Positions 24,479 to 32,805 of a stretch of 64,000 nucleotides of DNA are shown in pieces. Below the pieces are notes generated by a model. That model was not told the DNA's origin. It made no database searches and saw only the letters and a list, made by a program, of their open reading frames with translations. The DNA comes from Comamonas sp. (GTDB taxonomy: Bacteria > Pseudomonadota > Gammaproteobacteria > Burkholderiales > Burkholderiaceae_C), in the NCBI GenBank assembly GCA_015478895.1, contig JADMKK010000025.1, positions 42,761 through 106,760 of the forward strand, given 5' to 3'. Made by a program: the position numbers and the translations under genes. Positions within the stretch are counted from its first letter, which is position 1, and every line of letters starts with the position of its first letter.

Positions 24479-25321
24479 ATGGTTTCAAGCTTTTTCACTC
24501 GCAGGCTGCTGCCAAGCTGCCTTGTCAGTATCGCTCTTGCATCACTGCAAGGCTGTGCCAACACCACCTCAACAGGTGCGCTTGGGTTGGAGCGCAGCCA
24601 GTTGATGCTGGTCTCCAGCGAAAGCATCAACGCACAGGCAGCCAAAGGCTTTCAGCAACTGACCGCAGATGCACGCGCCAAGAAAAAACTCAATACCAAT
24701 GCCGCGCTGACACAGCGTGTACGCCGTATTGGCAATGACTTGATTGCCCACGTGGGCGTTTTCCGCCCCGAAGCGCGCAACTGGGCGTGGGAGATCAATG
24801 TATTCGAGTCCGACGAGATCAACGCTTTTTGCGCCCCCGGCGGAAAGATTGGTGTCTACACCGGCATCGTCAACAAGCTTCAACTGACCGACGATGAAAT
24901 TGCCTCGGTCATGGGCCATGAAATTGCCCACGCCTTACGCGAGCACTCCCGCGAGCAGATGTCGCAAAAGACCCTCTCCAGCCTGATTACCAGCACCGTG
25001 TCTGTGGCCACTGGCGTATCGGGCGAATTGATGGATGTGGGCTCGCAAATGCTGGTACACCTGCCCAACTCTCGGGCGATGGAACTGGAGTCCGACATCA
25101 TCGGTCTGGAGCTGATGGCCCGTGCAGGCTACAACCCACGCAACGCCTCGTCGCTGTGGAAGAAAATGATGCAAGCCAGCGGTGGCAAAAACGGCCCAGC
25201 ATTCCTGAGCACCCACCCCGCAGGCAACCAACGCATTGCAGAGCTGGATGCGTATGTACCCAAAGTGATGCCGCTGTATGAAGCTGCGCACGCCCAGAAA
25301 CGCGGCACCCGCCAGCGCTGA
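24479..25321 (+). CDS. M48 family zinc metalloprotease, lipoprotein
   Basis: A 280-residue periplasmic M48 peptidase. The zinc motif HEIAH is at 147-151 and the third ligand lies in the downstream ELESD segment. The N-terminal signal ends in lipobox LQGC (Cys26), suggesting membrane anchoring. It resembles LoiP/BepA-like proteases in envelope quality control but lacks the C-terminal TPR region of BepA. It is convergent with urtE, with 14 bp between stops. Confidence 0.92.
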   Translation: MVSSFFTRRLLPSCLVSIALASLQGCANTTSTGALGLERSQLMLVSSESINAQAAKGFQQLTADARAKKKLNTNAALTQRVRRIGNDLIAHVGVFRPEARNWAWEINVFESDEINAFCAPGGKIGVYTGIVNKLQLTDDEIASVMGHEIAHALREHSREQMSQKTLSSLITSTVSVATGVSGELMDVGSQMLVHLPNSRAMELESDIIGLELMARAGYNPRNASSLWKKMMQASGGKNGPAFLSTHPAGNQRIAELDAYVPKVMPLYEAAHAQKRGTRQR

Positions 25322-25335
25322 ATAAATCCGTAGCC

Positions 25336-26028
25336 TTAAATCGCCACCAGCTTCTGGATTTCCTTGTCTTTCATCTCAGAACCGGGACCTGATGCAATCA
25401 CTTCGCCACGCTCCATGACGAGGTATTCATCAGCCAACTCTTCCGCAAAGTCGTAGTACTGCTCGCACAGCAGCACGGCCATGCCGCGTTCCTTGGCCAG
25501 CATGCGGATGACGCGGCCAATGTCTTTGATGATGCTGGGCTGGATGCCTTCGGTGGGTTCATCCAAGATCAGCAGCCCCGGCGCTGGGGCCAGCGCCCGC
25601 GCAATGGCGAGCTGCTGCTGCTGCCCACCGGAGAGGTCGCCGCCCCGGCGGTGCAGCATTTGCTTGAGCACGGGAAAGAGTTCGTACAAATCGGGTGGAA
25701 TCGGCGTGCTGCCGCTTTTGTAGGCCAAGCCCATGCGCAGGTTTTCTTCGACCGTCAAACGCCCGAATATCTCGCGCCCCTGCGGCACAAAGCCGATGCC
25801 TGCGCGGGCACGCTCGTAGGGCGTGAGCTTTTCAATCGGCTTCCCATTCCATTCAATGGCCCCACTTTTAATCGGCACCAGCCCCATCAAACTTTTGAGC
25901 AGCGTGGTCTTGCCCACGCCATTGCGGCCCAGCAGCACCGTGACTTTGCCGGGCTCGGCCTGCACGCTCACATCACGCAGGATGTGAGAGCCGCCGTAGT
26001 ACTGGTGCAAGTTATGGACTTTGAGCAT
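25336..26028 (-). CDS. urtE: Urea ABC transporter ATP-binding protein UrtE
   Basis: A 230-residue LivF-type ATPase with Walker A GRNGVGKT (34-41), LSGGQQQ signature, Walker B LLILDEP and the UrtE-typical EPTEGIQPSIIKDIG. It powers high-affinity urea import with UrtD. It is the last gene of urtABCDE, separated from urtD by 171 bp that hold a long palindromic element, unlike the overlapping urtB-urtC-urtD junctions. Confidence 0.95.
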   Translation of the reverse strand: MLKVHNLHQYYGGSHILRDVSVQAEPGKVTVLLGRNGVGKTTLLKSLMGLVPIKSGAIEWNGKPIEKLTPYERARAGIGFVPQGREIFGRLTVEENLRMGLAYKSGSTPIPPDLYELFPVLKQMLHRRGGDLSGGQQQQLAIARALAPAPGLLILDEPTEGIQPSIIKDIGRVIRMLAKERGMAVLLCEQYYDFAEELADEYLVMERGEVIASGPGSEMKDKEIQKLVAI

Positions 26029-26104
26029 GTCATTCTTCCTTTTGCACAGGCTTTGACACTGTGCATGCCGCGCTATGCCGTACAGCGCAGCTTTTTAAAT
26101 AGAT

Positions 26105-26182
26105 GAGCTAGATGCCTTGGTAAAACCTTGCTTTCAAGCACAAAACACTTGCAAATCAAGCTTTGACCAGGGCATGCAGCTC
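26105..26182. repeat. Long palindromic element inside the urt operon (copy i)
   Basis: Outer arms GAGCT, ATGCC and GGT on the left pair in register with ACC, GGCAT and AGCTC on the right, enclosing a loop of about 45 bases that has its own short TTGC-type inverted repeats. It lies between urtD and urtE. It shares the GCAT-CAGCT edge of the short repeat family and looks like a longer relative. Confidence 0.65.
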
Positions 26183-26199
26183 ACTTTTCCATCAACGCA

Positions 26200-27072
26200 T
26201 CAGCGCCCCAAATACACCTCAATCACGCGCTCATCAGCCTGCACCTGCGCCAGCGTGCCTTCGGCCAGCACGCTGCCGTCGCACAGCACCGTTACCTTTT
26301 CGCTGATGGTGTTGATGAAGCTCATGTCGTGCTCCACCACCATCAGGCTGTGCTTGCCTTTGAGGGTGAGGAACAGCTCGGCCGTGCGCGCGGTTTCGTC
26401 ATCCGTCATGCCTGCCACGGGTTCGTCCAGCAGCAGCAGTTTGGGTTCTTGCATCAGCAGCATGCCAATCTCCAGCCACTGCTTTTGGCCGTGGCTGAGC
26501 ACGCCAGCCTCACGATTGACTTCACCCGCCAAGTGGATGGTGTGCAGGATTTCCGCCAGCTTGTCGCTTTGTGCGCTGTCCAGCCTGAAGAACATGCTGT
26601 GCTTCACGCCCTTGTGCGTTTTGAGCGCCAGCTCCAGGTTTTCAAACACCGTGAGCTGCTCAAACACCGTGGGCTTTTGGAACTTGCGGCCAATGCCGAG
26701 TTGGGCAATTTGCGGCTCGTTGTGGCGCAGCAGATCAATGGTCGAACCAAAAAACACCGAGCCTTGGTCGGGCCGTGTTTTGCCGGTGATGATGTCCATC
26801 ATCGTGGTCTTGCCCGCACCGTTGGGGCCAATGATGCAGCGCAGCTCCCCCGGCGCAATATCCAGGTTCAAGCCGTTGATGGCTTTGAAACCATCAAAGC
26901 TCACATGCACATCTTCAAGGTACAGGATGCGCCCGTGGGTCACATCCACCTCGCCGGGAACGGCGATGCGCTTCATGCTGGCGCTGCGCCCGCCGGAGTT
27001 GGTGTTGTGCGCAGCTTTCTGCGCCGCTTCACGCATGCGGACTGCGCCCGCCTCCATCAAATCGGGTGTCAT
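26200..27072 (-). CDS. urtD: Urea ABC transporter ATP-binding protein UrtD
   Basis: A 290-residue LivG-type ATPase. Walker A GPNGAGKT sits in RCIIGPNGAGKTTMMDIITG, the signature is the UrtD-type LSHGQKQWLEIGM and Walker B is LLLLDEP. The start MTPDLMEAG overlaps the urtC stop by 4 bp (ATGA), indicating translational coupling. It pairs with UrtE on the UrtB-UrtC permease. A frame extending to 27294 is antisense to nothing known and lies inside urtC, so it is rejected. Confidence 0.95.
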   Translation of the reverse strand: MTPDLMEAGAVRMREAAQKAAHNTNSGGRSASMKRIAVPGEVDVTHGRILYLEDVHVSFDGFKAINGLNLDIAPGELRCIIGPNGAGKTTMMDIITGKTRPDQGSVFFGSTIDLLRHNEPQIAQLGIGRKFQKPTVFEQLTVFENLELALKTHKGVKHSMFFRLDSAQSDKLAEILHTIHLAGEVNREAGVLSHGQKQWLEIGMLLMQEPKLLLLDEPVAGMTDDETARTAELFLTLKGKHSLMVVEHDMSFINTISEKVTVLCDGSVLAEGTLAQVQADERVIEVYLGR

Positions 27073-28214
27073 GCTGCACCTCCCTCTTTCTTCGCGCCCA
27101 ACTTGCCGCGCAGCTTGCGCACCACGCCGACGATGCCGTTGGGCATCCACAGCGTCACGGCAATGAACAAAGCGCCCAAGAAATACAGCCAGAACTCCGG
27201 CGCTGCCACCGTCAACCAGCTCTTGGCACCATTGACGGCAAATGCACCGACGATGGGGCCTATCAAGCTGCCACGGCCTCCCACAGCAGCCCACACAGCC
27301 ATTTCAATCGAGCTGGCAGGCGACATTTCCACCGGGTTGATGATGCCCACCTGCGGCACATAGAGTGCGCCCGCCACACCGCACATCATGGCGCTGATGA
27401 CCCAAATGGTCAGCTTGTACGGCAGCGGTGAATAGCCCGAGAACATGACCCGCGTTTCTGCATCGCGAATGGCCTGCAGCACGCGGCCAAACTTGCTGCG
27501 CACCAGCCAGCGCGCCATCAAGAAAAAGCCCAGCAGCGTGCAGCCGGTAATCACAAACAGCGCCATGCGCATTTCTTGCGTGGCCAAGGGCATGCCCAGA
27601 ATCTGCTTGAAATCGGTAAAGCCGTTGTTGCCGCCAAAGCCGGTTTCATTGCGGAAAAACAGCAGCATGGCCGCATACGTCAGCGCCTGCGTGATGATGG
27701 AAAAGTACACGCCCTTGATGCGCGAGCGAAAGGCAAACCAGCCAAACACAAAGGCCACCACGCCGGGCACCGCAAAGATCAGGATGAAGGTGGCCGCAAA
27801 GCTGTCTGACAGTTGCCAGAACCACGGCAACTCTTTCCACGCCAAAAACACCATGAAGGCAGGCAATTCACCGGGCGCAACCGACTGCATGCTCAAGTAC
27901 ATGCCCATCACATAGCCACCCAGCGCAAAGAACAGCCCGTGGCCCAAGCTCAAGATGCCCGTGTAGCCCCAGATCAAGTCCATGGCCAGTGCGCAGATGG
28001 CAAAGCACATGATCTTGCCCAGCAGCCGCACGGAGTAATCCGACAGATGAAAGAAGCTGCCCTCAGGCACCCACAGGTTGAGCACCGGAGCCACCGCGCA
28101 CACCACGATCAGCGCCACCATCAGGGCCGACCAACCGGCCTTGGTCAGCAGCGGCTTGCGGCCGGGCAGCTCCACGGGCACAAACACATTCGATTTCAAA
28201 GTTGAAGCTGTCAT
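27069..28214 (-). CDS. urtC: Urea ABC transporter permease UrtC
   Basis: A 381-residue LivM-type permease with eight to ten predicted membrane helices and the family segment GYTGILSLGHGLFFALGGYVMGMYL. Together with UrtB it forms the urea channel. The start MTASTLKSN is one base after the urtB stop; the 3' end overlaps urtD by 4 bp. Confidence 0.95.
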   Translation of the reverse strand: MTASTLKSNVFVPVELPGRKPLLTKAGWSALMVALIVVCAVAPVLNLWVPEGSFFHLSDYSVRLLGKIMCFAICALAMDLIWGYTGILSLGHGLFFALGGYVMGMYLSMQSVAPGELPAFMVFLAWKELPWFWQLSDSFAATFILIFAVPGVVAFVFGWFAFRSRIKGVYFSIITQALTYAAMLLFFRNETGFGGNNGFTDFKQILGMPLATQEMRMALFVITGCTLLGFFLMARWLVRSKFGRVLQAIRDAETRVMFSGYSPLPYKLTIWVISAMMCGVAGALYVPQVGIINPVEMSPASSIEMAVWAAVGGRGSLIGPIVGAFAVNGAKSWLTVAAPEFWLYFLGALFIAVTLWMPNGIVGVVRKLRGKLGAKKEGGAA

Positions 28215-28215
28215 G

Positions 28216-29820
28216 TCAGGCCTCCGCACTGCGGCCTTTCATCGCAAAAATGCCTTGCGGTCTTTTTTGGATGAAAGCAATGATGAAAATAAGCACGGCA
28301 ATCTTGGCCAGCACCGCACCCGTCCAGCCTTCGAGGAACTTGTTGAGAATGCCCAGACCCAGCGCGGCATAGACCGTACCGGCCAGCTGGCCCACGCCGC
28401 CCAGCACCACCACCATGAACGAGTCCACGATGTAGCTTTGGCCCAAGTCCGGCCCCACATTGCCGACTTGGCTCAACGCACAACCCGCCAAGCCCGCAAT
28501 ACCGCTGCCTAGCGCAAAGGCCATGGTGTCGACCCGGGCGGTGTTCACGCCCATGCACGAGGCAATCGGGCGGTTTTGCGTCACACCGCGCACAAACAAA
28601 CCCATGCGGGTTTTGGCGATGAGGTAGCCCACCCCCGCCAACACCGCAAAAGCAAAGACGATGATGATCACGCGGTTCCACGGCAGCATCAGGTTGGGCA
28701 GCACCTGCAGGCCGCCACTCATCCACACCGGGTTTTCTACCGCCACGTTCTGCGCACCAAAGAAGGTACGCACCAGCTGCATCAGCACCAAACTGATGCC
28801 CCAGGTGGCCAGCAAAGTTTCCAGCGGGCGACCATACAGAAAGCGCAACACGCTGCGTTCCATCACCGCGCCTACCAAGGCGGAGGCCATGAACGCCACA
28901 GGAATGGCGGCCAGCAAATACCAGTCAAAGTATTCCGGCAGATAGCGGCGAAACAGGCCCTGCACCACAAAGGTAGCGTAGGCACCAATCATCATCAGCT
29001 CGCCGTGGGCCATGTTGATCACGCCCATCAAGCCATAAGTAATAGCCAGGCCCAGCGCCACCAGCAGCAAGATGGAGCCCAGGCTGATGCCGGTAAAGGC
29101 CACGCCCAGCCGTTCGCCCCAGGCCAGCTTGTCAGCCACTTCGGCCAGCGAGCGCTTGAGTACGACCTTGACTTTGTCGTCGGGCTCTTGCGTCAGCTGT
29201 TCGTTGAGCAGCAGGCGCGTGGCAGGTGTGGCACGCTGCGCCATCTGCTGGGCTGCGGCAATGCGTTGCTCAGCGTCTGCACTGCCCAGCAATGCGGCGG
29301 ACTTCGCCATTTCCAGCTCCGCCTTCACCGCTTCGTTCGATTCTTTGGCCAGGGCTTTTTCCAGCAACGGCAGGCGTTCAGGCGTCGCCCCCTTCAGCAT
29401 GGCCCGGGCGGCTTCCAGTCGTTCTGCATCGTTGCCCACCAACAGGTTCAACGCGGCTTGGGCGTTGCCGATTTCGCGGCGCATGCGGTTGTTGGTGCTG
29501 GCATCTTCTGCTCCTTCGGCCAGCGCGGTGGCCTGTCCGGTGACGGGGTCCAGCACTGCACCACCGCGCACGATGAAGGCGCGCTCTGCGGTGTACTGGA
29601 CCTCGCCATCGCGCAGCGCCTGCAAAAAATCAGAAACCCGCGTGGCCTCGCCCGTGGCCACTGCGTCTTGCATGGCAGCAATGCGGCTGGTGTTATCGCC
29701 ATCGGCCATGGCCAGTGCTTGCTCGGCCGTCAAGGCATACGCAGCAGGCTGCCACATTGCCAGGGCTGACAGTGCAGCGCCCAGCCAAGGCCTGCATCGC
29801 TGCAAGAGGGGTGAAAACAT
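28216..29820 (-). CDS. urtB: Urea ABC transporter permease UrtB
   Basis: A 534-residue LivH-type permease. A signal-like N-terminus precedes an extra periplasmic, helix-rich domain of about 220 residues that is characteristic of UrtB and absent from LivH; the membrane domain then begins FTGISLGSILLLVALGLAITYG. NMAHGELMMIGAYATFV is the permease signature. The start MFSPLLQRC is chosen; an in-frame ATG at 29892 is possible. It is the second gene of urtABCDE, about 100 bp after urtA. Confidence 0.94.
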   Translation of the reverse strand: MFSPLLQRCRPWLGAALSALAMWQPAAYALTAEQALAMADGDNTSRIAAMQDAVATGEATRVSDFLQALRDGEVQYTAERAFIVRGGAVLDPVTGQATALAEGAEDASTNNRMRREIGNAQAALNLLVGNDAERLEAARAMLKGATPERLPLLEKALAKESNEAVKAELEMAKSAALLGSADAEQRIAAAQQMAQRATPATRLLLNEQLTQEPDDKVKVVLKRSLAEVADKLAWGERLGVAFTGISLGSILLLVALGLAITYGLMGVINMAHGELMMIGAYATFVVQGLFRRYLPEYFDWYLLAAIPVAFMASALVGAVMERSVLRFLYGRPLETLLATWGISLVLMQLVRTFFGAQNVAVENPVWMSGGLQVLPNLMLPWNRVIIIVFAFAVLAGVGYLIAKTRMGLFVRGVTQNRPIASCMGVNTARVDTMAFALGSGIAGLAGCALSQVGNVGPDLGQSYIVDSFMVVVLGGVGQLAGTVYAALGLGILNKFLEGWTGAVLAKIAVLIFIIAFIQKRPQGIFAMKGRSAEA

Positions 29821-29918
29821 ACGCAATCCGATCAACAAAAGGCCCGTCACACCGGACGGGCCTTGCCACAAAAGTTCCGGTACTGGCACCACAGTGCAAC
29901 TGCCGTGCCAGATCGCCT

Positions 29919-31190
29919 TTACTTCTTCTCTGGCTCGTCCTTCTTCTTGTCATTGCCTTCGATAAACGGGCTCCAAGGCTGGGCTTTGATGGGGCCCTTG
30001 GTCTTCCAGACCACATTGAACTGGCCATCGGCCTTGATCTCGCCGATCAGCACCGGCTTGTGCAGGTGGTGGTTCTTGGCATCCATGGTCAGCGTGAAGC
30101 CGCTCGGGGCTTTAAAGGTCTGGCCCGCCATGGCGGCGATCACCTTGTCGGCGTCGGTGGACTTGGCTTTTTCCACGGCCTGCTTCCACATGTGAATGCC
30201 CACGTAGGTGGCTTCCATGGGGTCGTTGGTCAGCGGCTTGCTGGACTGGCCGGGCAGATTCTTGGCCTTGGCGTAGGCGGCCCATTGTTTCATCCAGGCA
30301 TCGTTCGCCGGGTTCTTCACGCTCATGAAATAGTTCCACGAAGCCAGATGGCCCACCAGCGGTTTGGGGTCTAGGCCGCGCAGCTCTTCTTCACCCACCG
30401 AGAACGCCACCACCGGCACATCGGTGGCCTTCAAACCTGCGTTACCCAGCTCTTTGTAGAACGGCACATTCGAGTCACCGTTGATGGTGGAGATCACCGC
30501 CGTCTTGCCACCGGCCGAGAACTTCTTGATGTCGGCCACGATGGTCTGGTAGTCGCTGTGACCAAACGGGGTGTAGCTTTCCATGATGTCTTTGTCGGCC
30601 ACGCCCTTCGATTTCAAAAAGGCGCGCAGGATCTTGTTGGCCGTGCGGGGGTAGACGTAGTCGGTGCCCAGCAATACCCAGCGCTTGGCATTGCCACCGT
30701 CATCGCCCATCAGGTATTCCACCGCAGGAATGGCTTGCTGGTTGGGCGCTGCGCCGGTGTAGAACACGTTCTTGCTCAGCTCTTCGCCCTCGTACTGCAC
30801 GGGGTAGAACAGCACGGCATTGTTTTCTTCATACACCGGCAATACCGACTTGCGGCACACCGAGGTCCAGCAACCAAACGTCACGGCCACCTTGTCCTGG
30901 CTGATCAACTGCTTGGCCTTCTCAGCGGCCAGCGGCCAGTTGGAGGCCGTGTCAATCACCACGGGTTCCAGCTTCTTGCCCAGCACGCCACCCTTGGCGT
31001 TGATCTCTTCAATCGTCATCAGCGCCATGTCTTTGAGCGCAGTTTCCGAAATCGCCATCGTGCCGGACAACGCGTGCAGCACACCCACCTTGATGGTGTC
31101 GGCGGCTTGCGCTGCCAGACCCGTAAAACCAAAACCTGCAACCGCTGCAGCGGCCGCCAAAGACTTCAAAGTGAAACGACGCTGGGTCAT
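29919..31190 (-). CDS. urtA: Urea ABC transporter substrate-binding protein UrtA
   Basis: A 423-residue periplasmic urea receptor. The signal contains a twin-arginine-like QRRFTLK and ends near AAQA. The mature chain starts DTIKVGVLHALSGTMAIS, with the UrtA hallmark GCWTSVCRKSVLPV and FYPVQYEGEE. The C-terminus is Lys/Asp-rich (EGNDKKKDEPEKK). GAGGAG precedes the start. It is the first gene of the urt operon and is driven by the sigma-54 promoter at 31261-31276. Confidence 0.97.
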   Translation of the reverse strand: MTQRRFTLKSLAAAAAVAGFGFTGLAAQAADTIKVGVLHALSGTMAISETALKDMALMTIEEINAKGGVLGKKLEPVVIDTASNWPLAAEKAKQLISQDKVAVTFGCWTSVCRKSVLPVYEENNAVLFYPVQYEGEELSKNVFYTGAAPNQQAIPAVEYLMGDDGGNAKRWVLLGTDYVYPRTANKILRAFLKSKGVADKDIMESYTPFGHSDYQTIVADIKKFSAGGKTAVISTINGDSNVPFYKELGNAGLKATDVPVVAFSVGEEELRGLDPKPLVGHLASWNYFMSVKNPANDAWMKQWAAYAKAKNLPGQSSKPLTNDPMEATYVGIHMWKQAVEKAKSTDADKVIAAMAGQTFKAPSGFTLTMDAKNHHLHKPVLIGEIKADGQFNVVWKTKGPIKAQPWSPFIEGNDKKKDEPEKK

Positions 31191-31260
31191 GGAAAGTGCT
31201 CCTCAAAGGACAGGTGGAATGTGCCCGCCAGAAGTTGCCCGGCGGTCTGCATCACCCCTT

Positions 31261-31276
31261 TGCAAGCCATGTGCCA
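31261..31276 (-). promoter_or_regulatory. Sigma-54 promoter for urtABCDE
   Basis: Read on the minus strand: TGGCACA-TGGC-TTGCA, with GG and GC 10 bases apart, a near-perfect -24/-12 promoter. The predicted start near 31250 gives a leader of about 60 nt before urtA. Confidence 0.85.
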
Positions 31277-31308
31277 GTTTTGCAGCCCGCTTCAAAAATC
31301 ACCACAAA

Positions 31309-31433
31309 GGTGCAGTGAATAACGATGAAAGGCATAGCTGCACCGTTTTAGATGCACCTTGCACCAAGGCGTGCTGTGCCTGCAAAGCCCGCGCTCCACC
31401 GCAGCACCAAAACAAGGCGCAATCCCTGCACCA
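31309..31433. promoter_or_regulatory. Cluster of NtrC-type half-sites between urtA and ureA
   Basis: GGTGCA at 31309 and TGCACC at 31339, 31353, 31360 and 31428 lie in the space between two divergent sigma-54 promoters. AGCACCAAAACAAGGCGC at 31403-31420 resembles a full NtrC dyad (GCACC-N5-GGTGC) with two mismatches. The density suggests a shared enhancer serving both directions; the identity of the activator is inferred. Confidence 0.55.
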
Positions 31434-31443
31434 AAGCCAGCAC

Positions 31444-31459
31444 TGGCACGTCTCTTGCA
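31444..31459 (+). promoter_or_regulatory. Sigma-54 promoter for the urease operon
   Basis: TGGCACG-TCTC-TTGCA is a perfect match to the -24/-12 consensus. The predicted start near 31470 gives a leader of about 30 nt before ureA. Confidence 0.9.
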
Positions 31460-31499
31460 ATCCAGCACCGCCATACAGCGCGCTCACCAAGGAATTGCA

Positions 31500-31802
31500 A
31501 TGGAATTAACGCCCAGAGAGAAAGACAAGCTGCTGATCTTTACCGCGGCCTTGCTGGCAGAACGCCGCCAGGCCCGGGGCCTGAAGTTGAACTACCCCGA
31601 AGCCATTGCGCTGCTCAGCGCCTATGTGATGGAAGGCGCACGCGACGGCAAAACTGTGGCGCAACTGATGAGCGACGGCCGCACCGTGCTTACGCGTGAC
31701 GACGTGATGGACGGCATTGCCGAGATGATTCCGGACATCCAGATCGAAGCCACTTTCCCCGACGGCACCAAGCTGGTGACGGTGCACGAGCCCATCGTTT
31801 AA
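31500..31802 (+). CDS. ureA: Urease subunit gamma
   Basis: A 100-residue urease gamma subunit of standard length. It begins [23 protein letters not shown] and carries the conserved [20 protein letters not shown] and the ...[22 protein letters not shown] segment. AAGGAATTG precedes the ATG. It is the first gene of the urease operon, downstream of a perfect sigma-54 promoter, and forms the (UreABC)3 enzyme that hydrolyses urea to ammonia and carbamate. Confidence 0.98.
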   Translation: MELTPREKDKLLIFTAALLAERRQARGLKLNYPEAIALLSAYVMEGARDGKTVAQLMSDGRTVLTRDDVMDGIAEMIPDIQIEATFPDGTKLVTVHEPIV

Positions 31803-31828
31803 GCCAGGCATTAATTTCAAGCCTTTTT

Positions 31829-31866
31829 GGCCTTTAGCCCTTGTCCAACCTACGCTTACAGCTATG
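31829..31866. repeat. Dispersed palindromic repeat (copy d) containing the hupE start codon
   Basis: TTTAGCCCTTGTCC ... CTTACAGCTATG follows the family pattern TCTAGCCCTTAT ... CAGCTATC. The last base differs, so the CAGCTAT edge supplies the ATG of hupE at 31864. It fills most of the 61-bp gap between ureA and hupE. Confidence 0.6.
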
Positions 31867-32484
31867 AAAACCAAACACCTGATTGCCACCGCTTTTGCTT
31901 CCATCGCTGCAACATTGCCCCTGTACGCCCTCGCCCATGTGGGCAGTGACGGCGGCGGCCACCACAATTTTCTGGACAGCCTGAGCCACGCCATTGCCCA
32001 CCCTTTTGGCGGCGCTGACCACTTGGCTGCCATGCTGGCCGTGGGTGCATGGAGCGCGCTGGCCTTTGGCAAATCAGGCAAGGCATGGGCAGCGCCCGCA
32101 GGCTTTGTGGCACTGCTGATAGCAGGCTGCTTGGCAGGCTTTGCGGGCCTGCATGTGCCCGCCATTGAGCCCATGATTGCCGCTTCCGTGTTGGTGTTGG
32201 GCCTGCTGGTGATGGTGCAAAAGAAGATGGCCGTCAGTGCAGCCACTGGTTTGGCCGGTGTGTTCGCCTTCTTTCACGGTGCGGCCCACGGCTATGAACT
32301 GTTTGAAGACTCTTTCGGTGCCGCAGCAGGTGTCATCGTGGGCATGGCCGCAGGCTCGGCCATCTTGCACCTGGCCGGCATGGTGATCGGCCACCAAGTC
32401 ATGCAGCGCCACCAGGTGATGGCGAAAGTAGCAGGTGGCATCACCGCTGCGCTGGGTGCTTTCATGCTGACCCGTTTAGCTTGA
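31864..32484 (+). CDS. ureJ: HupE/UreJ family protein, probable nickel permease
   Basis: A 206-residue membrane protein with an N-terminal signal ([25 protein letters not shown]) and six further hydrophobic segments. The metal motif HPFGGADH (46-53) and a second FHGAAHG motif define HupE/UreJ proteins, which are linked to nickel uptake for hydrogenase or urease. It sits between ureA and ureB, supporting nickel supply. No Shine-Dalgarno sequence is visible before the ATG, which lies within a dispersed repeat. Confidence 0.92.
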   Translation: MKTKHLIATAFASIAATLPLYALAHVGSDGGGHHNFLDSLSHAIAHPFGGADHLAAMLAVGAWSALAFGKSGKAWAAPAGFVALLIAGCLAGFAGLHVPAIEPMIAASVLVLGLLVMVQKKMAVSAATGLAGVFAFFHGAAHGYELFEDSFGAAAGVIVGMAAGSAILHLAGMVIGHQVMQRHQVMAKVAGGITAALGAFMLTRLA

Positions 32485-32498
32485 AGAAAGGGCTTGCC

Positions 32499-32804
32499 AT
32501 GATCCCCGGAGAAATCTTGGTCGATGAGGGTGCGCACGTGCTCAACCCCGGTCGCCCTGTGACCACATTGCTGGTCAAAAACGCCAGTGACCGGCCGATT
32601 CAGGTCGGCTCGCACTACCACTTTGCCGAGACCAATGCGGGGCTGGACTTTGACCGCCCCGCCGCGCATGGCAAACGCCTGAACATTGCCAGCGGCATGG
32701 CCGTGCGCTTTGAGCCCGGCCAGCAACGTACCGTGGAATTGGTGGATGTGGGCGGTGACCGCCAGATTTACGGCTTTCGTGGCCTGATTCAAGGAGCACT
32801 TTGA
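32499..32804 (+). CDS. ureB: Urease subunit beta
   Basis: A 101-residue urease beta subunit of normal length: [11 protein letters not shown] start, [15 protein letters not shown], the [18 protein letters not shown] motif and the YGFRGLIQG end. GAAAGGGC precedes the ATG. It lies 14 bp after hupE and 1 bp before ureC. Confidence 0.98.
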   Translation: MIPGEILVDEGAHVLNPGRPVTTLLVKNASDRPIQVGSHYHFAETNAGLDFDRPAAHGKRLNIASGMAVRFEPGQQRTVELVDVGGDRQIYGFRGLIQGAL

Positions 32805-32805
32805 C

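Noticed and set aside
28576..29769. 397-residue frame antisense to urtB
   Set aside because: Shadow of urtB, rich in His, Gln and Arg with no motifs.
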